NCBI RefSeq assembly: GCF_006717095.1
Contig: NZ_VFQE01000001.1
Span: 3,038,001-3,102,000 of the forward strand
Length of the DNA stretch: 64,000 nucleotides
Direction: 5' to 3'
Origin: Blastococcus colisei
Lineage (GTDB): Bacteria; Actinomycetota; Actinomycetes; Mycobacteriales; Geodermatophilaceae
The first letter of the stretch is position 1; each line of letters starts with the position of its first letter. This document shows, piece after piece, positions 35,751 through 45,610 of the stretch. The notes under the pieces were generated by a model. The model did not search any database, had not been told where the DNA came from, and saw only the letters and a list, made by a program, of their open reading frames with translations. A program made the translations under genes and the position numbers.

Positions 35751-36191
35751 TCACCGACGGACGACGGGACGCTGCGCATGGACGCGCAGCAGGCCCGCGA
35801 CAACCCCGGGGGCGGTCAGCGGGTCGACCGGCAGCGGCAAGGTTCCCTCCGCCCGGGACCAGTGCGCCAGCCAGCGGTCCGGCTGCCGGGCGATGAGAAC
35901 GCACACGGCCGGCCGGTCGGCCACCTCCTGGTCCATCTGGCGGGCCACCGCCAGACCGCCCATCGGCTGGGCCTCGCCGTCGAGGATGCAGAGGTCCACG
36001 CCACCGGCGTCGACCGTGGCGACGACGTCGTCACCGGTCTCGCACTCGAGCCAGGTCACGGGGCCGACGTCGGCGGCGGGGCGGCGACCTACCGCGGTGC
36101 GGACGGCGTCGCGGACCTCGGGACGGTGGCTGTAGACCACCACGGTGACCGGCATCGAGGCGAGGTGGGTGGCGTCGGAGGCGGGACTCAC
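35751..36191 (-). CDS. Response-regulator receiver-like protein
   Basis: 146 residues from GTG 36191, or 134 from ATG 36155. The receiver pattern begins VTVVVYSHRPEVRDAVRTAV and carries the presumptive phospho-acceptor Asp in LCILDGEAQPMGG and a basic/Arg-rich end in place of the usual Lys. No output domain. GTG 36191 is favoured because TAGGCT lies 7 nt upstream, predicting a leaderless start. No histidine kinase is adjacent. The gene is divergent from ctaE and upstream of trpD, an arrangement I recall from other actinobacteria. Confidence 0.8.
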   Translation of the reverse strand: MSPASDATHLASMPVTVVVYSHRPEVRDAVRTAVGRRPAADVGPVTWLECETGDDVVATVDAGGVDLCILDGEAQPMGGLAVARQMDQEVADRPAVCVLIARQPDRWLAHWSRAEGTLPLPVDPLTAPGVVAGLLRVHAQRPVVRR

Positions 36192-36311
36192 CCCGCCGAG
36201 CCTAGTGGCAGAGCAGGACATTCCCCGGGCAGGCGCCGGGAACGGTAAAGAGCTGATCACTTTGCCGCCACGCCATCGCACCCGCAGTCGTGACGACCCC
36301 TTGCCGATGCC

Positions 36312-36938
36312 ATGATGACCCTCGTGACAACGGCCCCCGTCGCGAGCAGCACCTTCGACACATCGCGGGTGCACTCCCTGACCCGACCGAACATGGTCAG
36401 CGTCGGCACCATCATCTGGCTCTCCAGCGAGCTGATGTTCTTCGCCGGCCTGTTCGCCATGTACTTCACCGCGCGAGCCCGGGCCACCGAGGGGTGGCCG
36501 CCGGAGCCGACGGAGCTGAACCTGCCGTACGCCACCGTCTTCACGGTCATCCTGGTGCTCTCCTCGGTGACCTGCCAGTTCGGAGTGTTCGCCGCGGAGA
36601 ACGGCAACGTCTACGGCCTCCGGCGCTGGTTCACGATCACGTTCGTCATGGGTCTGATCTTCGTGCTGGCCCAGGCGAACGAGTACCGCGTCCTGGTGAC
36701 GGACCACGGCACGACGATCTCGTCGTCGACGTACGGCTCGGTCTTCTACATCACGACCGGGTTCCACGCCCTGCACGTCATTGGAGGCCTCGTCGCCTTC
36801 GTCTACCTGCTCGTCCGGTCCACCATGGGCCGGTTCACGCCAGCACAGGCGACGGCCGCGATCGTGGTCTCCTACTACTGGCACTTCGTCGACGTCGTGT
36901 GGGTCGGGCTCTTCGCCACGATCTACCTGATCCGCTAG
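36312..36938 (+). CDS. ctaE: Cytochrome c oxidase subunit III
   Basis: 208 residues, five membrane helices (short actinobacterial form), with the heme-copper oxidase III segments [29 protein letters not shown] and [11 protein letters not shown]. It is part of the aa3 oxidase in the plasma membrane. ATG 36312 is followed by another ATG (36315). First gene of the ctaE-qcrC-qcrA-qcrB cluster, whose products assemble into the bcc-aa3 supercomplex that passes electrons from menaquinol to oxygen. Confidence 0.95.
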   Translation: MMTLVTTAPVASSTFDTSRVHSLTRPNMVSVGTIIWLSSELMFFAGLFAMYFTARARATEGWPPEPTELNLPYATVFTVILVLSSVTCQFGVFAAENGNVYGLRRWFTITFVMGLIFVLAQANEYRVLVTDHGTTISSSTYGSVFYITTGFHALHVIGGLVAFVYLLVRSTMGRFTPAQATAAIVVSYYWHFVDVVWVGLFATIYLIR

Positions 36939-36945
36939 GGAACCG

Positions 36946-37812
36946 GTGTCCACCACGAACCCGCAGTCCGAGGCCATGTCACAAGAATCCGGGTCTCACG
37001 AAACCGGGCCCGGCGACGGCAACCCAGCCGGCCGGGCCCGTGCCCGGCGCCGCTCCAAACACCGCCGCCGGCTGGCCAACGTCGCGGGGCTGATGACCGC
37101 CCTGGTCCTCACCGGCGCGATGTACTCCGTGTTCGCGCCCGCCCAGGCGGCCGACGAGACGACGGAGTCCGCCGCCGAGGCCGCCGGTCGCGAGCTGTAC
37201 GAGCGCAGCTGCATCACCTGCCACGGCGAGAACCTCGAGGGCGTGCCCAACCGCGGGCCGTCGCTCATCGGGGTCGGCGAGGCGGCCGTCTACTTCCAGG
37301 TGCACACCGGCCGCATGCCGCTGGTCCGCCAGGAGGCCGACGCGCCGGACAAGCCGGCCGTCTTCTCCGACGAGGAGATCGACCAGCTGATGGCCTACGT
37401 ACAGGCCAACGGTGGCGGTCCGACGCTCCCGTCCGGCGACCTGCGCGCCGGCGACCTCGCCGAGGGCGGTGAGCTCTTCCGGCTCAACTGCGCCTCGTGC
37501 CACAACTTCGTGGGCGAGGGCGGTGCGCTCTCCTCGGGCAAGGCCGCTCCCAGCCTCGAGAGCTCCAACGATCTCGAGATCTACACGGCGATGCTGACCG
37601 GCCCCGAGAACATGCCGGTGTTCGGTGACAATCAGCTGACGCCGGAAGAGAAGCGCTCGATCATCAACTACGTGCAGACGATCAACGCGCAGGCCGACCC
37701 CGGCGGCGCCGGCATCGGCCGCACCGGTCCGGTCGCCGAGGGATTGGTGATCTGGGTCGTCGGCATCGGCGCCCTGATGTTCGGAATCTTCTGGATGGGG
37801 AGCAAGGCGTGA
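36946..37812 (+). CDS. qcrC: Cytochrome bc1 complex diheme cytochrome c subunit
   Basis: 288 residues. A basic N-terminus, one signal-anchor helix (about 45-65), two c-type heme domains with CITCH (about residue 81) and CASCH (about 183), and a C-terminal anchor helix. Two hemes let actinobacteria wire the bcc complex straight to the oxidase without soluble cytochrome c. GTG 36946 is 7 bp after ctaE; the stop overlaps qcrA (GTGA). Confidence 0.95.
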   Translation: MSTTNPQSEAMSQESGSHETGPGDGNPAGRARARRRSKHRRRLANVAGLMTALVLTGAMYSVFAPAQAADETTESAAEAAGRELYERSCITCHGENLEGVPNRGPSLIGVGEAAVYFQVHTGRMPLVRQEADAPDKPAVFSDEEIDQLMAYVQANGGGPTLPSGDLRAGDLAEGGELFRLNCASCHNFVGEGGALSSGKAAPSLESSNDLEIYTAMLTGPENMPVFGDNQLTPEEKRSIINYVQTINAQADPGGAGIGRTGPVAEGLVIWVVGIGALMFGIFWMGSKA

Positions 37813-38921
37813 GCGTCCGCGACACCCGCCCCGGTTCCACCGGCGGCGCCGACGTCCCCGACACGCTGTACGGCGGGCCGGACGACGACTACACCCCCGA
37901 GCAGCTCGCGGCGATGAGCCGCCAGGAGCTCGACCGCCTCGGCGCGCGGTACGACGGCGTCGAGATCATGCACGTCGACCCCGGCCCCGAGCCGGACTCG
38001 GTCATGGAGAAGCGGGCCGTCCGGCAGGTCGGCACGGTCTTCGCCCTGGCCGGACTCTTCGCCTTCCTCTTCATGGTGGTCTACGTCGGCTCGGGCTGGT
38101 TCCTGCCCGACTGGCACTGGGACATCACCGAGGGTGGCTGGAGCGCCCTGTTCACGCCGATGCTGGGCCTGTTCATGGGCCTCTCGCTCCTCTGCGTCGG
38201 CGTCGGCCTGGTGCTCTTCACCAAGAAGCTGCTGCCGCACGAGACCGCGGTACAGGACAAGCACGACGGCTCGCACTTCGACCGCGTGACCGCCGGTGCG
38301 ACGCTGGTCGGCGGCTGGCACAACAGCGGGCTGGCCCGCCGCAAGCTGATCACGCGGTCCCTGGCGTTCATGGGGGGCGGCGTGGGCGTCATGCTGATCA
38401 TGCCGCTGGGTGGCCTGATCAAGGACCCGACCGACGGCGACCCGCTCGGCACCACCAGCTGGGCGGAAGGTGTGCGTCTCCTCCGCGATGACGGCACCCC
38501 GATCCGTCCCGGCGACCAGGAGCCGGGCTCGCTGGAGACGGTCTTCCCGGCCGTTCCCGGCGGGAACCGACAGGCCGACGCCGCCACGATGCTGATCCGG
38601 CTGCGTCCGGAGCAGACCGACAACCTGCAGCCCCGGGAGGGGCAGGCGGGCTTCGCGTACGGCGACTACGTCGCGTACTCCAAGATCTGCACCCACGCCG
38701 GCTGCCCCGTGTCGCTCTACGAGCAGGAGACCAGCCGGATCCTCTGCCCGTGCCACCAGTCGCAGTTCGACGTCACCCAGGGCGCCAAGCCGGTGTTCGG
38801 CCCAGCCACCCGGGCTCTCCCGCAGCTGCCCATCGGCGTCGACGACGAAGGCTTCTTCATCGCGCGCAGCGATTACATTGAGGCCGTAGGCCCCACCTAC
38901 TGGAACCGGGAGCGCATCTGA
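37809..38921 (+). CDS. qcrA: Cytochrome bc1 complex Rieske iron-sulfur subunit
   Basis: 370 residues, longer than mitochondrial Rieske proteins because of the actinobacterial N-terminal extension. Three predicted membrane helices (about 75-97, 115-140, 180-200), then the 2Fe-2S domain with CTHAGCP and CPCHQS ligand boxes. It accepts electrons from menaquinol and passes them to QcrC. GTG 37809 overlaps qcrC by 4 bp; the TGATG junction couples it to qcrB. Confidence 0.95.
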   Translation: MSVRDTRPGSTGGADVPDTLYGGPDDDYTPEQLAAMSRQELDRLGARYDGVEIMHVDPGPEPDSVMEKRAVRQVGTVFALAGLFAFLFMVVYVGSGWFLPDWHWDITEGGWSALFTPMLGLFMGLSLLCVGVGLVLFTKKLLPHETAVQDKHDGSHFDRVTAGATLVGGWHNSGLARRKLITRSLAFMGGGVGVMLIMPLGGLIKDPTDGDPLGTTSWAEGVRLLRDDGTPIRPGDQEPGSLETVFPAVPGGNRQADAATMLIRLRPEQTDNLQPREGQAGFAYGDYVAYSKICTHAGCPVSLYEQETSRILCPCHQSQFDVTQGAKPVFGPATRALPQLPIGVDDEGFFIARSDYIEAVGPTYWNRERI

Positions 38922-40585
38922 TGGCTCGTACCGCCACCGCACCTGGCGCCCCGACGACGAGGCTGGGCAAGGCCGGGCACGCCATCGACGAGCAGCTCAC
39001 GGTCGCCCCGTGGCTCCGCCGGACGATGAACAAGGTCTACCCCGACCACTGGTCGTTCCTGCTCGGGGAGATCGCGCTCTACTCTTTCCTCATCCTGCTG
39101 CTGTCGGGCACCTACCTGACCTTCTTCTTCGACGCCTCCATGCGCGAAGTCGTCTACGAGGGCTCCTACGCGCCGCTTCGGGGCGTGGAGATGTCGGCGG
39201 CCTACAACTCGGCGCTGAACCTCTCCTTCGACGTGCGCGGTGGCCTGTTCATGCGGCAGCTGCACCACTGGGCAGCCCTGCTGTTCGTGGCGTCGATCGT
39301 CGTCCACCTGCTGCGCATCTTCTTCACCGGCGCCTTCCGCCGGCCGCGCGAGACCAACTGGCTGATCGGCGTCGTGATGCTCGTGCTCGCCCTGCTCATG
39401 GGCGTCACCGGTTACACGCTGCCCGACGACCTGCTCTCCGGCACCGGGTTGCGGATCATCAGCGCGATCCTGTTGTCCATCCCGGTCGTCGGTACCTGGG
39501 TGCACTTCGCCGTCTTCAACGGCGACTTCGTGGGCACCGAGATCATCGGCCGCTTCTACATCCTCCACGTGCTGCTGATCCCGGCGATCCTGCTGGCGCT
39601 CATCGCGCTGCACCTGATCATCCTGGTCAAGCAGAAGCACACGCAGTTCCCGGGCGCCGGGCGGACCGAGCACAACGTCGTCGGCAACCGGCTGTTCCCG
39701 ACCTTCGCGGCCAAGGCCACCGGGCTGATCTTCATCGTTTTCGGCGTCTGCGCCGCGCTCGGCGGGCTGGTCCAGATCAACCCGATCTGGCTGTGGGGCC
39801 CGTACAACCCGGCGCAGGTCTCGGCGGGTTCGCAGCCCGACTGGTACATCGGCTTCCTCGACGGGTCGACGCGCATCTTCCCGCCGTGGGACATCAACCT
39901 TCCCGGCGACTACAACATCCCGGCGCTCTTCTGGCCGACGGTCGTCATCGCCGGCCTGATGTTCACGCTGTTGGCGCTGTATCCGTTGATCGAGCGCAAG
40001 ATGACCGGCGACACCGCCCCGCACCACCTGCTGCAGCGTCCCCGCGACGTCCCCGTGCGCACGTCGCTCGGGGCCATGGCGTTGGCGTTCTACCTGTGGC
40101 TGATGGTCGCCGGCGGCAACGACGTCATCGCGGACAAGTTCGACATCAGCCTGAACGCGATGACGTGGGTGGGGCGGATCGGCGTGATCATCCTCCCGGC
40201 GATCGCGTACATGGTCACCTACCGGATCTGCCTGGGTCTGCAGCAGCACGATCGCGAGGTGCTCGAGCACGGCATCGAGACCGGCGTGATCCGCAGGCTG
40301 CCCAGTGGCGAGTTCATCGAGGTCCACCAGCCCCTCGGTCCGGTGGACGAGCACGGCCACGGTCAGCTCGCCTACGGCGGCGCGCCGGTGCCGAAGCGGA
40401 TGAATCACGTGGGTGGCGCGCGCCGGGCCATCCGCGGATTCTTCACCCCCGTCGAGGAGCCCGCGCAGGTGGAGCTCGAGCAGCGGGGCGAGGGCCGCGG
40501 CCTGGCCGCCGGTGAAGGCGAACGGGAACTCACGTCGTCCGGCCGTCCGGCCGACGGTGGCCGGCCTCAAGAGCCGCGCGACTGA
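38921..40585 (+). CDS. qcrB: Cytochrome bc1 complex cytochrome b subunit
   Basis: 554 residues, multi-helix membrane protein with the b-heme His residues ([20 protein letters not shown], and [19 protein letters not shown]) and a PEWY-like quinol loop position. A hydrophilic C-terminal tail of ~110 residues, Glu/Gly-rich, is typical of actinobacterial QcrB. Menaquinol is the substrate, and this subunit is the target of the Q203 drug class in mycobacteria. It ends the operon and is followed by a strong terminator at 40613. Confidence 0.95.
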   Translation: MARTATAPGAPTTRLGKAGHAIDEQLTVAPWLRRTMNKVYPDHWSFLLGEIALYSFLILLLSGTYLTFFFDASMREVVYEGSYAPLRGVEMSAAYNSALNLSFDVRGGLFMRQLHHWAALLFVASIVVHLLRIFFTGAFRRPRETNWLIGVVMLVLALLMGVTGYTLPDDLLSGTGLRIISAILLSIPVVGTWVHFAVFNGDFVGTEIIGRFYILHVLLIPAILLALIALHLIILVKQKHTQFPGAGRTEHNVVGNRLFPTFAAKATGLIFIVFGVCAALGGLVQINPIWLWGPYNPAQVSAGSQPDWYIGFLDGSTRIFPPWDINLPGDYNIPALFWPTVVIAGLMFTLLALYPLIERKMTGDTAPHHLLQRPRDVPVRTSLGAMALAFYLWLMVAGGNDVIADKFDISLNAMTWVGRIGVIILPAIAYMVTYRICLGLQQHDREVLEHGIETGVIRRLPSGEFIEVHQPLGPVDEHGHGQLAYGGAPVPKRMNHVGGARRAIRGFFTPVEEPAQVELEQRGEGRGLAAGEGERELTSSGRPADGGRPQEPRD

Positions 40586-40612
40586 TCGCAAGGCACAGAG
40601 CACGACCAGTAG

Positions 40613-40638
40613 GGCCCCGGTGGATCTCCACCGGGGCC
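40613..40638 (+). terminator. Terminator after qcrB
   Basis: Perfect 12-bp stem (40613-40624 with 40627-40638), 27 nt after the qcrB stop, with a 2-nt spacer. Confidence 0.8.
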
Positions 40639-40667
40639 TTGCTGCTGTCCGGCCTGGGCCACGGCTC

Positions 40668-40707
40668 CGGGGTGGGGTGCCTGACGGCGGGGTGAGGTGC
40701 CTGACGG
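40668..40707 (+). repeat. Two tandem 20-bp repeats
   Basis: CGGGGTGGGGTGCCTGACGG followed directly by a copy differing at one base. It lies in the qcrB-ctaF gap. Confidence 0.75.
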
Positions 40708-41056
40708 CCTCGACCGCTCCTGGCGACATGTCCCCGGGACGGGTGCGGCAGTCGACCAACGCCTGGAGAAGCGTCGGCCCGCCGGCCCTGCGTCGCAACC
40801 TGGCATCCCACCGCGTCGACCCTCCCGTCGGCCCACGCCCTCCCGGCTGCCGCTGCCGTCCCTGCCGGAGTCGTGGCCCGCCACTGCGGAGCCTGATCGG
40901 CCTGGTGGTGCGGCGTCCGCATCAGGTGGCGCCCCATCCCTCCGCGCGGCCTGCTCGACCGCGAGGACATGAGCGCGCAGCCTCCCTTCGCGCCGTCGAC
41001 GCGAGACGACTCCTCCCGGACGGCGGAAAGAGCATCGTGGAGGAGTCGAGAGGCGA

Positions 41057-41100
41057 CGCACCCGCTAAGCACCCGCTGAGCACCCGCTGAGCACCCGCTG
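41057..41100 (+). repeat. Four tandem 11-bp repeats
   Basis: About four head-to-tail copies of AGCACCCGCTG, the first degenerate, ending 2 bp before the ctaF terminator hairpin. Confidence 0.8.
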
Positions 41101-41102
41101 AA

Positions 41103-41142
41103 CGGCCGAGGGCCCCTCCCGCGTGGGAGGGGCCCTCGGCCG
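41103..41142 (-). terminator. Terminator of the ctaC-ctaF operon
   Basis: Perfect 18-bp stem (41103-41120 with 41125-41142) and a 4-nt loop, 18 nt beyond the ctaF stop. It could also stop readthrough from the plus strand. Confidence 0.88.
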
Positions 41143-41160
41143 TGAGCGGTGCTGGGAGGG

Positions 41161-41565
41161 TCAGCTCTGGGTGGCGTTCTGGCCCACGTAGTACTCGAAC
41201 AGCAGCCCACCGATGGTGATGAGCAGCGCTGCTGCGGCGATGAGGATGAGCCACGCGTAGAAGTACGCCAGCCCCAGACCCATCAGGCCGACCGACAGCG
41301 CCAGCGCGAACGGCCAGTAGCTGGCCGGCGGGAAGAAGCCCAGCTCACCCGCGCCCTCGGCGATGTCGGCGTCCTTGCGGTCCTCGGGCCGAGCGTCGAT
41401 GCGCCGGGAGACGAACCAGAAGAACGCACCGATCATGCCGGTGAGACCGCCGGACAGCGTCAGCGCCGTGGTGCCGATGGGCTCCCGCGCCCAGACGCCG
41501 TAGACGACGGCGGCGATCACGCAGAACACCGCGATGACGTTGAAGATGAGCGCCTCGACCTTCAC
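41161..41565 (-). CDS. ctaF: Cytochrome c oxidase subunit IV (actinobacterial)
   Basis: 134 residues, four membrane helices, with the family segments FNVIAVFCVIAAVVYGVW, ALTLSGGLTGMIGAFFWFVS and SYWPFALALSVGLMGLG. It is a small accessory subunit of the aa3 oxidase, found only in actinobacteria. It lies 51 bp downstream of ctaC on the same strand. ctaD (subunit I) is not in the window, as is usual for this group. Confidence 0.93.
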   Translation of the reverse strand: MKVEALIFNVIAVFCVIAAVVYGVWAREPIGTTALTLSGGLTGMIGAFFWFVSRRIDARPEDRKDADIAEGAGELGFFPPASYWPFALALSVGLMGLGLAYFYAWLILIAAAALLITIGGLLFEYYVGQNATQS

Positions 41566-41616
41566 GGTCGTGCCTCCTCGCGCGTCGGAACGATCAGGGC
41601 TGGGACGGTGGGCATC

Positions 41617-42501
41617 TCAGCCACCGGCGGTCTGCTGGTCGATGTTCTTGTTCTGCAGCGACTCGAACGGCGTCGTGGAGGTCGACAGGCCGGGCTGCCC
41701 GATCTCCTCGAGCGCCTCGAACGTGTCCAGGCCGGACTCGCGGGCCTCGAGATAGGCGTCGTAGTCGTCGCCGGAGACGGCGCGGACCTCGAAGTTCATG
41801 TACGCGTGGTACGTGCCGCACAGCTCGGCGCAGCGCCCGACGTAGGCGCCCTCCTCCTGGACGGTCACCTGGAAGACGTTGTCGCGGCCGTTCTCGTTGC
41901 CCGGGATCACGTCGAGCTTGAAGAGGAACTCGGGCACCCAGAACGAGTGGATGACGTCGGCCGACGCGAGCTCGAACCGGATGTTGCGTTCGGTGGGAAG
42001 CACCAGGATCGGGATCTCGGAGGTGGTGCCGACGGTGTCGACGGGCTCGCCATCGGGCCCGGCCGTCTCCGGGTAGACGAACTGCCAGTTCCACTTGAAG
42101 GCGTTGACCGCGATCGTCTCGTCAGCGGGGGTGTCGCGGTCCAGCACCCGGTTCTGGACGACCACGGTGTAGAAGAACAGCCCGGCGATGATCACGAACG
42201 GCACGATCGTGTAGACGATCTCCAGCGGCAGGTTGTACGCCGTCTGCTTCGGCAGCTCGTCGCTGCGCTTGCGGTGCCGCACCACCGACCAGCCGATAAG
42301 AGCCCAGACGGCGAAACCGACGATGAGCGCCGCGATGACCGAACCGGTCCACAGCTCGCGCATCAACTGCGATTCCTCGGTGATGCCCTCCGGCCAGCCG
42401 AATCGCCAGAACTCGTTGTTCGGCATCGCACATCCGGTGAGGGTCACGACCCCCAGGAGACCGAGCGCGGCCAGCCGCGCGAGCCTGCTGCCTCGAGCCA
42501 C
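41617..42501 (-). CDS. ctaC: Cytochrome c oxidase subunit II
   Basis: 294 residues. It has a lipoprotein signal peptide (lipobox VTLTGC), two membrane helices and a CuA cupredoxin domain with the copper ligands in RCAELCGTYHAYM (CxxxCxxxHxxM) and the upstream His in ADVIHSFWVP. It takes electrons from the second QcrC heme. GTG 42501 has GAGGAGG 9 nt upstream. It is divergent from a small membrane protein gene (42766). Confidence 0.95.
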   Translation of the reverse strand: MARGSRLARLAALGLLGVVTLTGCAMPNNEFWRFGWPEGITEESQLMRELWTGSVIAALIVGFAVWALIGWSVVRHRKRSDELPKQTAYNLPLEIVYTIVPFVIIAGLFFYTVVVQNRVLDRDTPADETIAVNAFKWNWQFVYPETAGPDGEPVDTVGTTSEIPILVLPTERNIRFELASADVIHSFWVPEFLFKLDVIPGNENGRDNVFQVTVQEEGAYVGRCAELCGTYHAYMNFEVRAVSGDDYDAYLEARESGLDTFEALEEIGQPGLSTSTTPFESLQNKNIDQQTAGG

Positions 42502-42752
42502 TGCTCGCTGCCTCCTCGTCCTCCGTCCGGGTGCGTGGACGGTCCTCCCAGCGGGTCGTCCGCCGGTTTCCGGCGGACGGCATCCTGCCGATCACAGTGT
42601 GGGGCGAGACTAGCCGACTGCGCTCGGCGGCTGACCACCGGAGACACCCCACCGGCGCGTCCCGGTTCCACCGGCCGGTCGGCACGCGCAGCTCGGCACC
42701 TGGGCGGGCCGGCGATGCGCCCGACCTCGCCCGGTGCCGCCGGGCCGACGGT

Positions 42753-42758
42753 TAGAGT
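42753..42758 (+). promoter_or_regulatory. -10 box of leaderless membrane-protein gene
   Basis: TAGAGT exactly 7 nt before GTG 42766. Confidence 0.55.
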
Positions 42759-42765
42759 CGGCAGC

Positions 42766-43134
42766 GTGTTCTCCCGGCTGCTGACGCCCAAGTGGCTGCT
42801 GCTGCACCTGCTGGTGGCGGCCATGTTCGTGGCCACCTTCTTCCTCGGCTACTGGCAGCTGACCAAGGCCGAGGCCGGGGGCGGCGCCGTGAACTGGAGC
42901 TACGCCCTGCAGTGGCCGCTCTACGGGTTCATGGGCCTGTGGTTCTACCTGCGCATGGTCCGGATCGAGATGCACCGCGACCCGGACGACGACCGGCCGA
43001 GCACGGAGGTCGTCCTCTACCAGCGCCCCCGCATCGACACGTCAGGAGACCCCGAGCTGGCCGCCTACAACGCCTACCTCGCGGAGCTCAACGAGCGCGC
43101 CCTGGGTCAGCGGAACGCCGGCCATGGTCGCTGA
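42766..43134 (+). CDS. Conserved actinobacterial membrane protein
   Basis: 122 residues, function unknown. It has two hydrophobic helices (LLLHLLVAAMFVATFFLGYW, and YALQWPLYGFMGLWFYLRMV) and a hydrophilic C-terminus with Tyr/Asn-rich AAYNAYLAELNERALG. Proteins of this type lie between cytochrome oxidase genes and asnB in other actinobacteria, but no role is known to me. GTG 42766 is chosen from the -10 box; the open frame upstream is not conserved. It overlaps the next gene by 11 bp. Confidence 0.78.
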   Translation: MFSRLLTPKWLLLHLLVAAMFVATFFLGYWQLTKAEAGGGAVNWSYALQWPLYGFMGLWFYLRMVRIEMHRDPDDDRPSTEVVLYQRPRIDTSGDPELAAYNAYLAELNERALGQRNAGHGR

Positions 43135-43474
43135 CCGGACCGCCCCCGCCCGCGACTCCGAGCAGGCGATCGCCGCGGCACTGCAGCGCTACCGCGTGAT
43201 GGCCACCGTCGTCGGCGTCCTCCTGGTCCTGCTGTTCGTCGTCGCCATACCGCTGAAGTACCTGGCCGACATCCCCGAGCCGGTCACCGTCCTGGGGACG
43301 GCGCACGGCTGGCTCTACGCGCTCTTCTTCCTGTCCGCCGTCGACCTGGCGCTGCGGGCGAAGTGGACGCTGCAGGGCGCCGTCGTGGCGCTGGCCCTGG
43401 GCACCATCCCGTTCCTCTCCTTCGTCGCCGAGCGCACCGTCACGCGGAAGATGCGCGCCGGCGAGCGCGTGTGA
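43124..43474 (+). CDS. DUF3817 family membrane protein
   Basis: 116 residues, three membrane helices (MATVVGVLLVLLFVVAIPLK, GTAHGWLYALFFLSAVDLAL, GAVVALALGTIPFLSFVAE) and basic ends, matching the DUF3817 pattern with its conserved GxxHGxLY. ATG 43124 is inside the end of the upstream membrane-protein gene, so the two are translationally coupled. Function unknown. Confidence 0.85.
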   Translation: MVADRTAPARDSEQAIAAALQRYRVMATVVGVLLVLLFVVAIPLKYLADIPEPVTVLGTAHGWLYALFFLSAVDLALRAKWTLQGAVVALALGTIPFLSFVAERTVTRKMRAGERV

Positions 43475-43511
43475 CCGCGAACTCCACCCCCACCCCGAGG
43501 ACCTGCGCCTG

Positions 43512-45443
43512 ATGTGTGGCCTGCTCGCCTATTTCTCCACCGACGCCGACCGGGTCGACGACGCGACCGTCGACTCTGTGCGCGGCGCGCAGCACTGCAT
43601 GCGGCACCGCGGTCCCGACGAGAACGAGGCCTGGTGGGACGACCGTGCGGTGTTCGGCTTCAACCGGCTGTCGTTCATCGACATCGAGCACAGCCACCAG
43701 CCCATGCCGTACGCGGACGGCCGGTACCGGATCGTCTTCAACGGCGAGATCTACAACTACCTCGAACTGCGGGCCGAGCTGGCCGCCCAGGGCGCGCAGT
43801 TCGCGACCGAGGGCGACACCGAGGCCATCGTGGCCGGCTACCACCTCTGGGGCGAGGACGTCGTCAACCGACTCCGCGGCATGTTCGCCTTCCTGATCTG
43901 GGACACCGAGGAGCGAACCGTCTTCGGCGCACGTGACCCGTTCGGCATCAAGCCGCTGTTCGTCGCCCGCCTGGCCGACGGCGGCCTGGTCTTCAGCTCG
44001 GAGAAGAAGGCGCTGCTGGAGATGCTCGGCGGCAGCGCAGCGGCCGGTGGCGTCGACGGCGCGTCGCTGCAGCACTACCTGACGCTGCAGTACGTCCCCG
44101 AGCCGGCGACCCTGCACACGGGCATCCGCCGGATCGAAAGCGGGACGCGCTTCACCGTCGTCGACGGCGAACTCAGCACGGCGCGCTACTTCCACCCGAC
44201 CTTCCCGATCCGGCCGGTCGCCAAGGACGAGCAGCAGGCCCTCTACGACCGGATCGCCGACGTCCTCGACGACTCCGTGCGGATGCACATGCGCGCCGAC
44301 GTGACGGTGGGCTCGTTCCTCTCCGGCGGCATCGACTCCACCGCGATCGCCGCACTGGCCAAGCGGTACAACCCGAAGCTGCTCACCTTCACCACCGGCT
44401 TCGAGCGCGAGGGCTTCTCCGAGATCGACGTCGCCGCCGAGTCGGCGGCCGCCATCGGCGTCGAGCACATCACCAAGGTGGTGACCGCCGAGGAGTTCGC
44501 CGAGGCCATCCCGCTCGTCGTCTGGTACCTCGACGACCCGGTCGCCGACCCGGCTCTGGTGCCGCTGTACTTCATCGCCCGTGAGGCCCGCAAGCACGTC
44601 AAGGTGGTGCTCTCCGGCGAGGGCGCCGACGAGCTGTTCGGCGGCTACAACATCTACCGCGAGCCGCTCTCGCTGGCGGCGTTCGACCGCATGCCGGCCG
44701 CCCTGCGCCGAGCCCTGGGAACGCTGTCCACGCGGCTGCCCGACGGCATGCGTGGCAAGGACCTCCTCCGCCGCGGCTCGATCCCGCTGGAGCAGCGGTA
44801 CTACGGCAACGCCCGGATCTTCCGCGACGACGAGCTCGGCTTCCTCGAGCGCCGCGATCCCGATCTGTCGCACGTCACGGTCACGCGGGCGCTCTACGAC
44901 CGCACCCGGGCCGCGGGCTACGACGACGTCACCGCCATGCAGTACGTGGACCTGTTCACCTGGCTGCGCGGCGACATCCTGGTCAAGGCCGACAAGATGA
45001 CGATGGCCAACTCGCTGGAGCTGCGGGTGCCCTTCCTCGACCCCGAGGTGTTCCGGGTCGCCAGCACCCTGCCGGTCGACCAGCGGGTGACGAGGGAGAC
45101 GACGAAGTACGCCCTCCGGCGGGCGCTGGAGCAGATCGTGCCGGCGCACGTGCTCAACCGGCGCAAGCTCGGCTTCCCCGTGCCCACCCGGCACTGGCTG
45201 GCCGAGACGCTGCACGACTGGGCGCGCCAGGTCATCGAGGAGAGCCAGACCGACGAGTGGCTGGACAAGAAGCAGGTGCTGGCCATGCTCGCCGCGCACC
45301 GCGAGAACCAGCGCAACGGCTCCGCGGTCGACTACTCGCGCAAGCTCTGGACGCTGCTGGTCTTCATGGTGTGGCACGGCATCTTCGTCGAGGAGCGGAT
45401 CAAGCCCGTCGTCCCCGAGACGGTCTACCCGGTCCGGCTATGA
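43512..45443 (+). CDS. asnB: Asparagine synthase, glutamine-hydrolysing
   Basis: 643 residues. The N-terminal amidotransferase starts MCGLLAYF, with Cys-2 as the nucleophile exposed after Met removal; the glutaminase domain extends to about residue 210. The C-terminal synthetase has the PP-loop SGGIDSTAIAALA, GEGADELFGGY and KADKMTMANSLELRVPFLD. It makes Asn, or amidates a carboxylate such as meso-diaminopimelate in peptidoglycan as some actinobacterial AsnB paralogues do; synteny with M. tuberculosis Rv2201 favours asnB. Followed by a terminator. Confidence 0.93.
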   Translation: MCGLLAYFSTDADRVDDATVDSVRGAQHCMRHRGPDENEAWWDDRAVFGFNRLSFIDIEHSHQPMPYADGRYRIVFNGEIYNYLELRAELAAQGAQFATEGDTEAIVAGYHLWGEDVVNRLRGMFAFLIWDTEERTVFGARDPFGIKPLFVARLADGGLVFSSEKKALLEMLGGSAAAGGVDGASLQHYLTLQYVPEPATLHTGIRRIESGTRFTVVDGELSTARYFHPTFPIRPVAKDEQQALYDRIADVLDDSVRMHMRADVTVGSFLSGGIDSTAIAALAKRYNPKLLTFTTGFEREGFSEIDVAAESAAAIGVEHITKVVTAEEFAEAIPLVVWYLDDPVADPALVPLYFIAREARKHVKVVLSGEGADELFGGYNIYREPLSLAAFDRMPAALRRALGTLSTRLPDGMRGKDLLRRGSIPLEQRYYGNARIFRDDELGFLERRDPDLSHVTVTRALYDRTRAAGYDDVTAMQYVDLFTWLRGDILVKADKMTMANSLELRVPFLDPEVFRVASTLPVDQRVTRETTKYALRRALEQIVPAHVLNRRKLGFPVPTRHWLAETLHDWARQVIEESQTDEWLDKKQVLAMLAAHRENQRNGSAVDYSRKLWTLLVFMVWHGIFVEERIKPVVPETVYPVRL

Positions 45444-45560
45444 CACTGCGATCCTCCGGATCGCACCGCGGCCACGTGCCGTCCCCATCGACGTCGAGCC
45501 GCTTCGTCGTTCCTCGGGGGGACCCTCCGGGCCCCACTCGTCACGACCCATGAACGACAC

Positions 45561-45593
45561 AGAGCCCGGTCCCTCACAAGAGGACCGGGCTCT
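45561..45593. terminator. Bidirectional terminator between asnB and the HesB gene
   Basis: Perfect 12-bp stem (45561-45572 with 45582-45593), 9-nt loop, between convergent genes. Confidence 0.82.
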
Positions 45594-45610
45594 GCTCGCG
45601 TCGTGCTACC

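Larger units (their letters stand above)
40639..41102. other. 464-bp non-coding gap with short tandem repeats
   Basis: No convincing gene on either strand between the convergent qcrB and ctaF terminators. Two tandem arrays are present: a 20-bp unit repeated twice with one mismatch (40668-40687, 40688-40707), and an 11-bp unit AGCACCCGCTG repeated about four times (41057-41100) right next to the ctaF terminator. The unit length of 11 is not a multiple of three, which argues against coding. Confidence 0.6.

Noticed and set aside
40880-40990. Third copy of the CTGATGCGCA palindromic repeat
   Set aside because: Only short partial similarity (GCATCAG) and no matching second arm or loop.
40413-41090. 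Possible gene across the qcrB end and the tandem-repeat gap
   Set aside because: It overlaps the qcrB coding end and a terminator hairpin; composition is Arg/Pro/Ala-rich and has no motif.
41057-41100. CRISPR array
   Set aside because: Units are 11 bp, directly adjacent and without spacers; no cas genes are nearby.
41149-42765. Upstream extension of the 42766 membrane-protein frame
   Set aside because: The extension runs antisense through ctaF and ctaC and is not protein-like; a -10 box fixes the start at GTG 42766.
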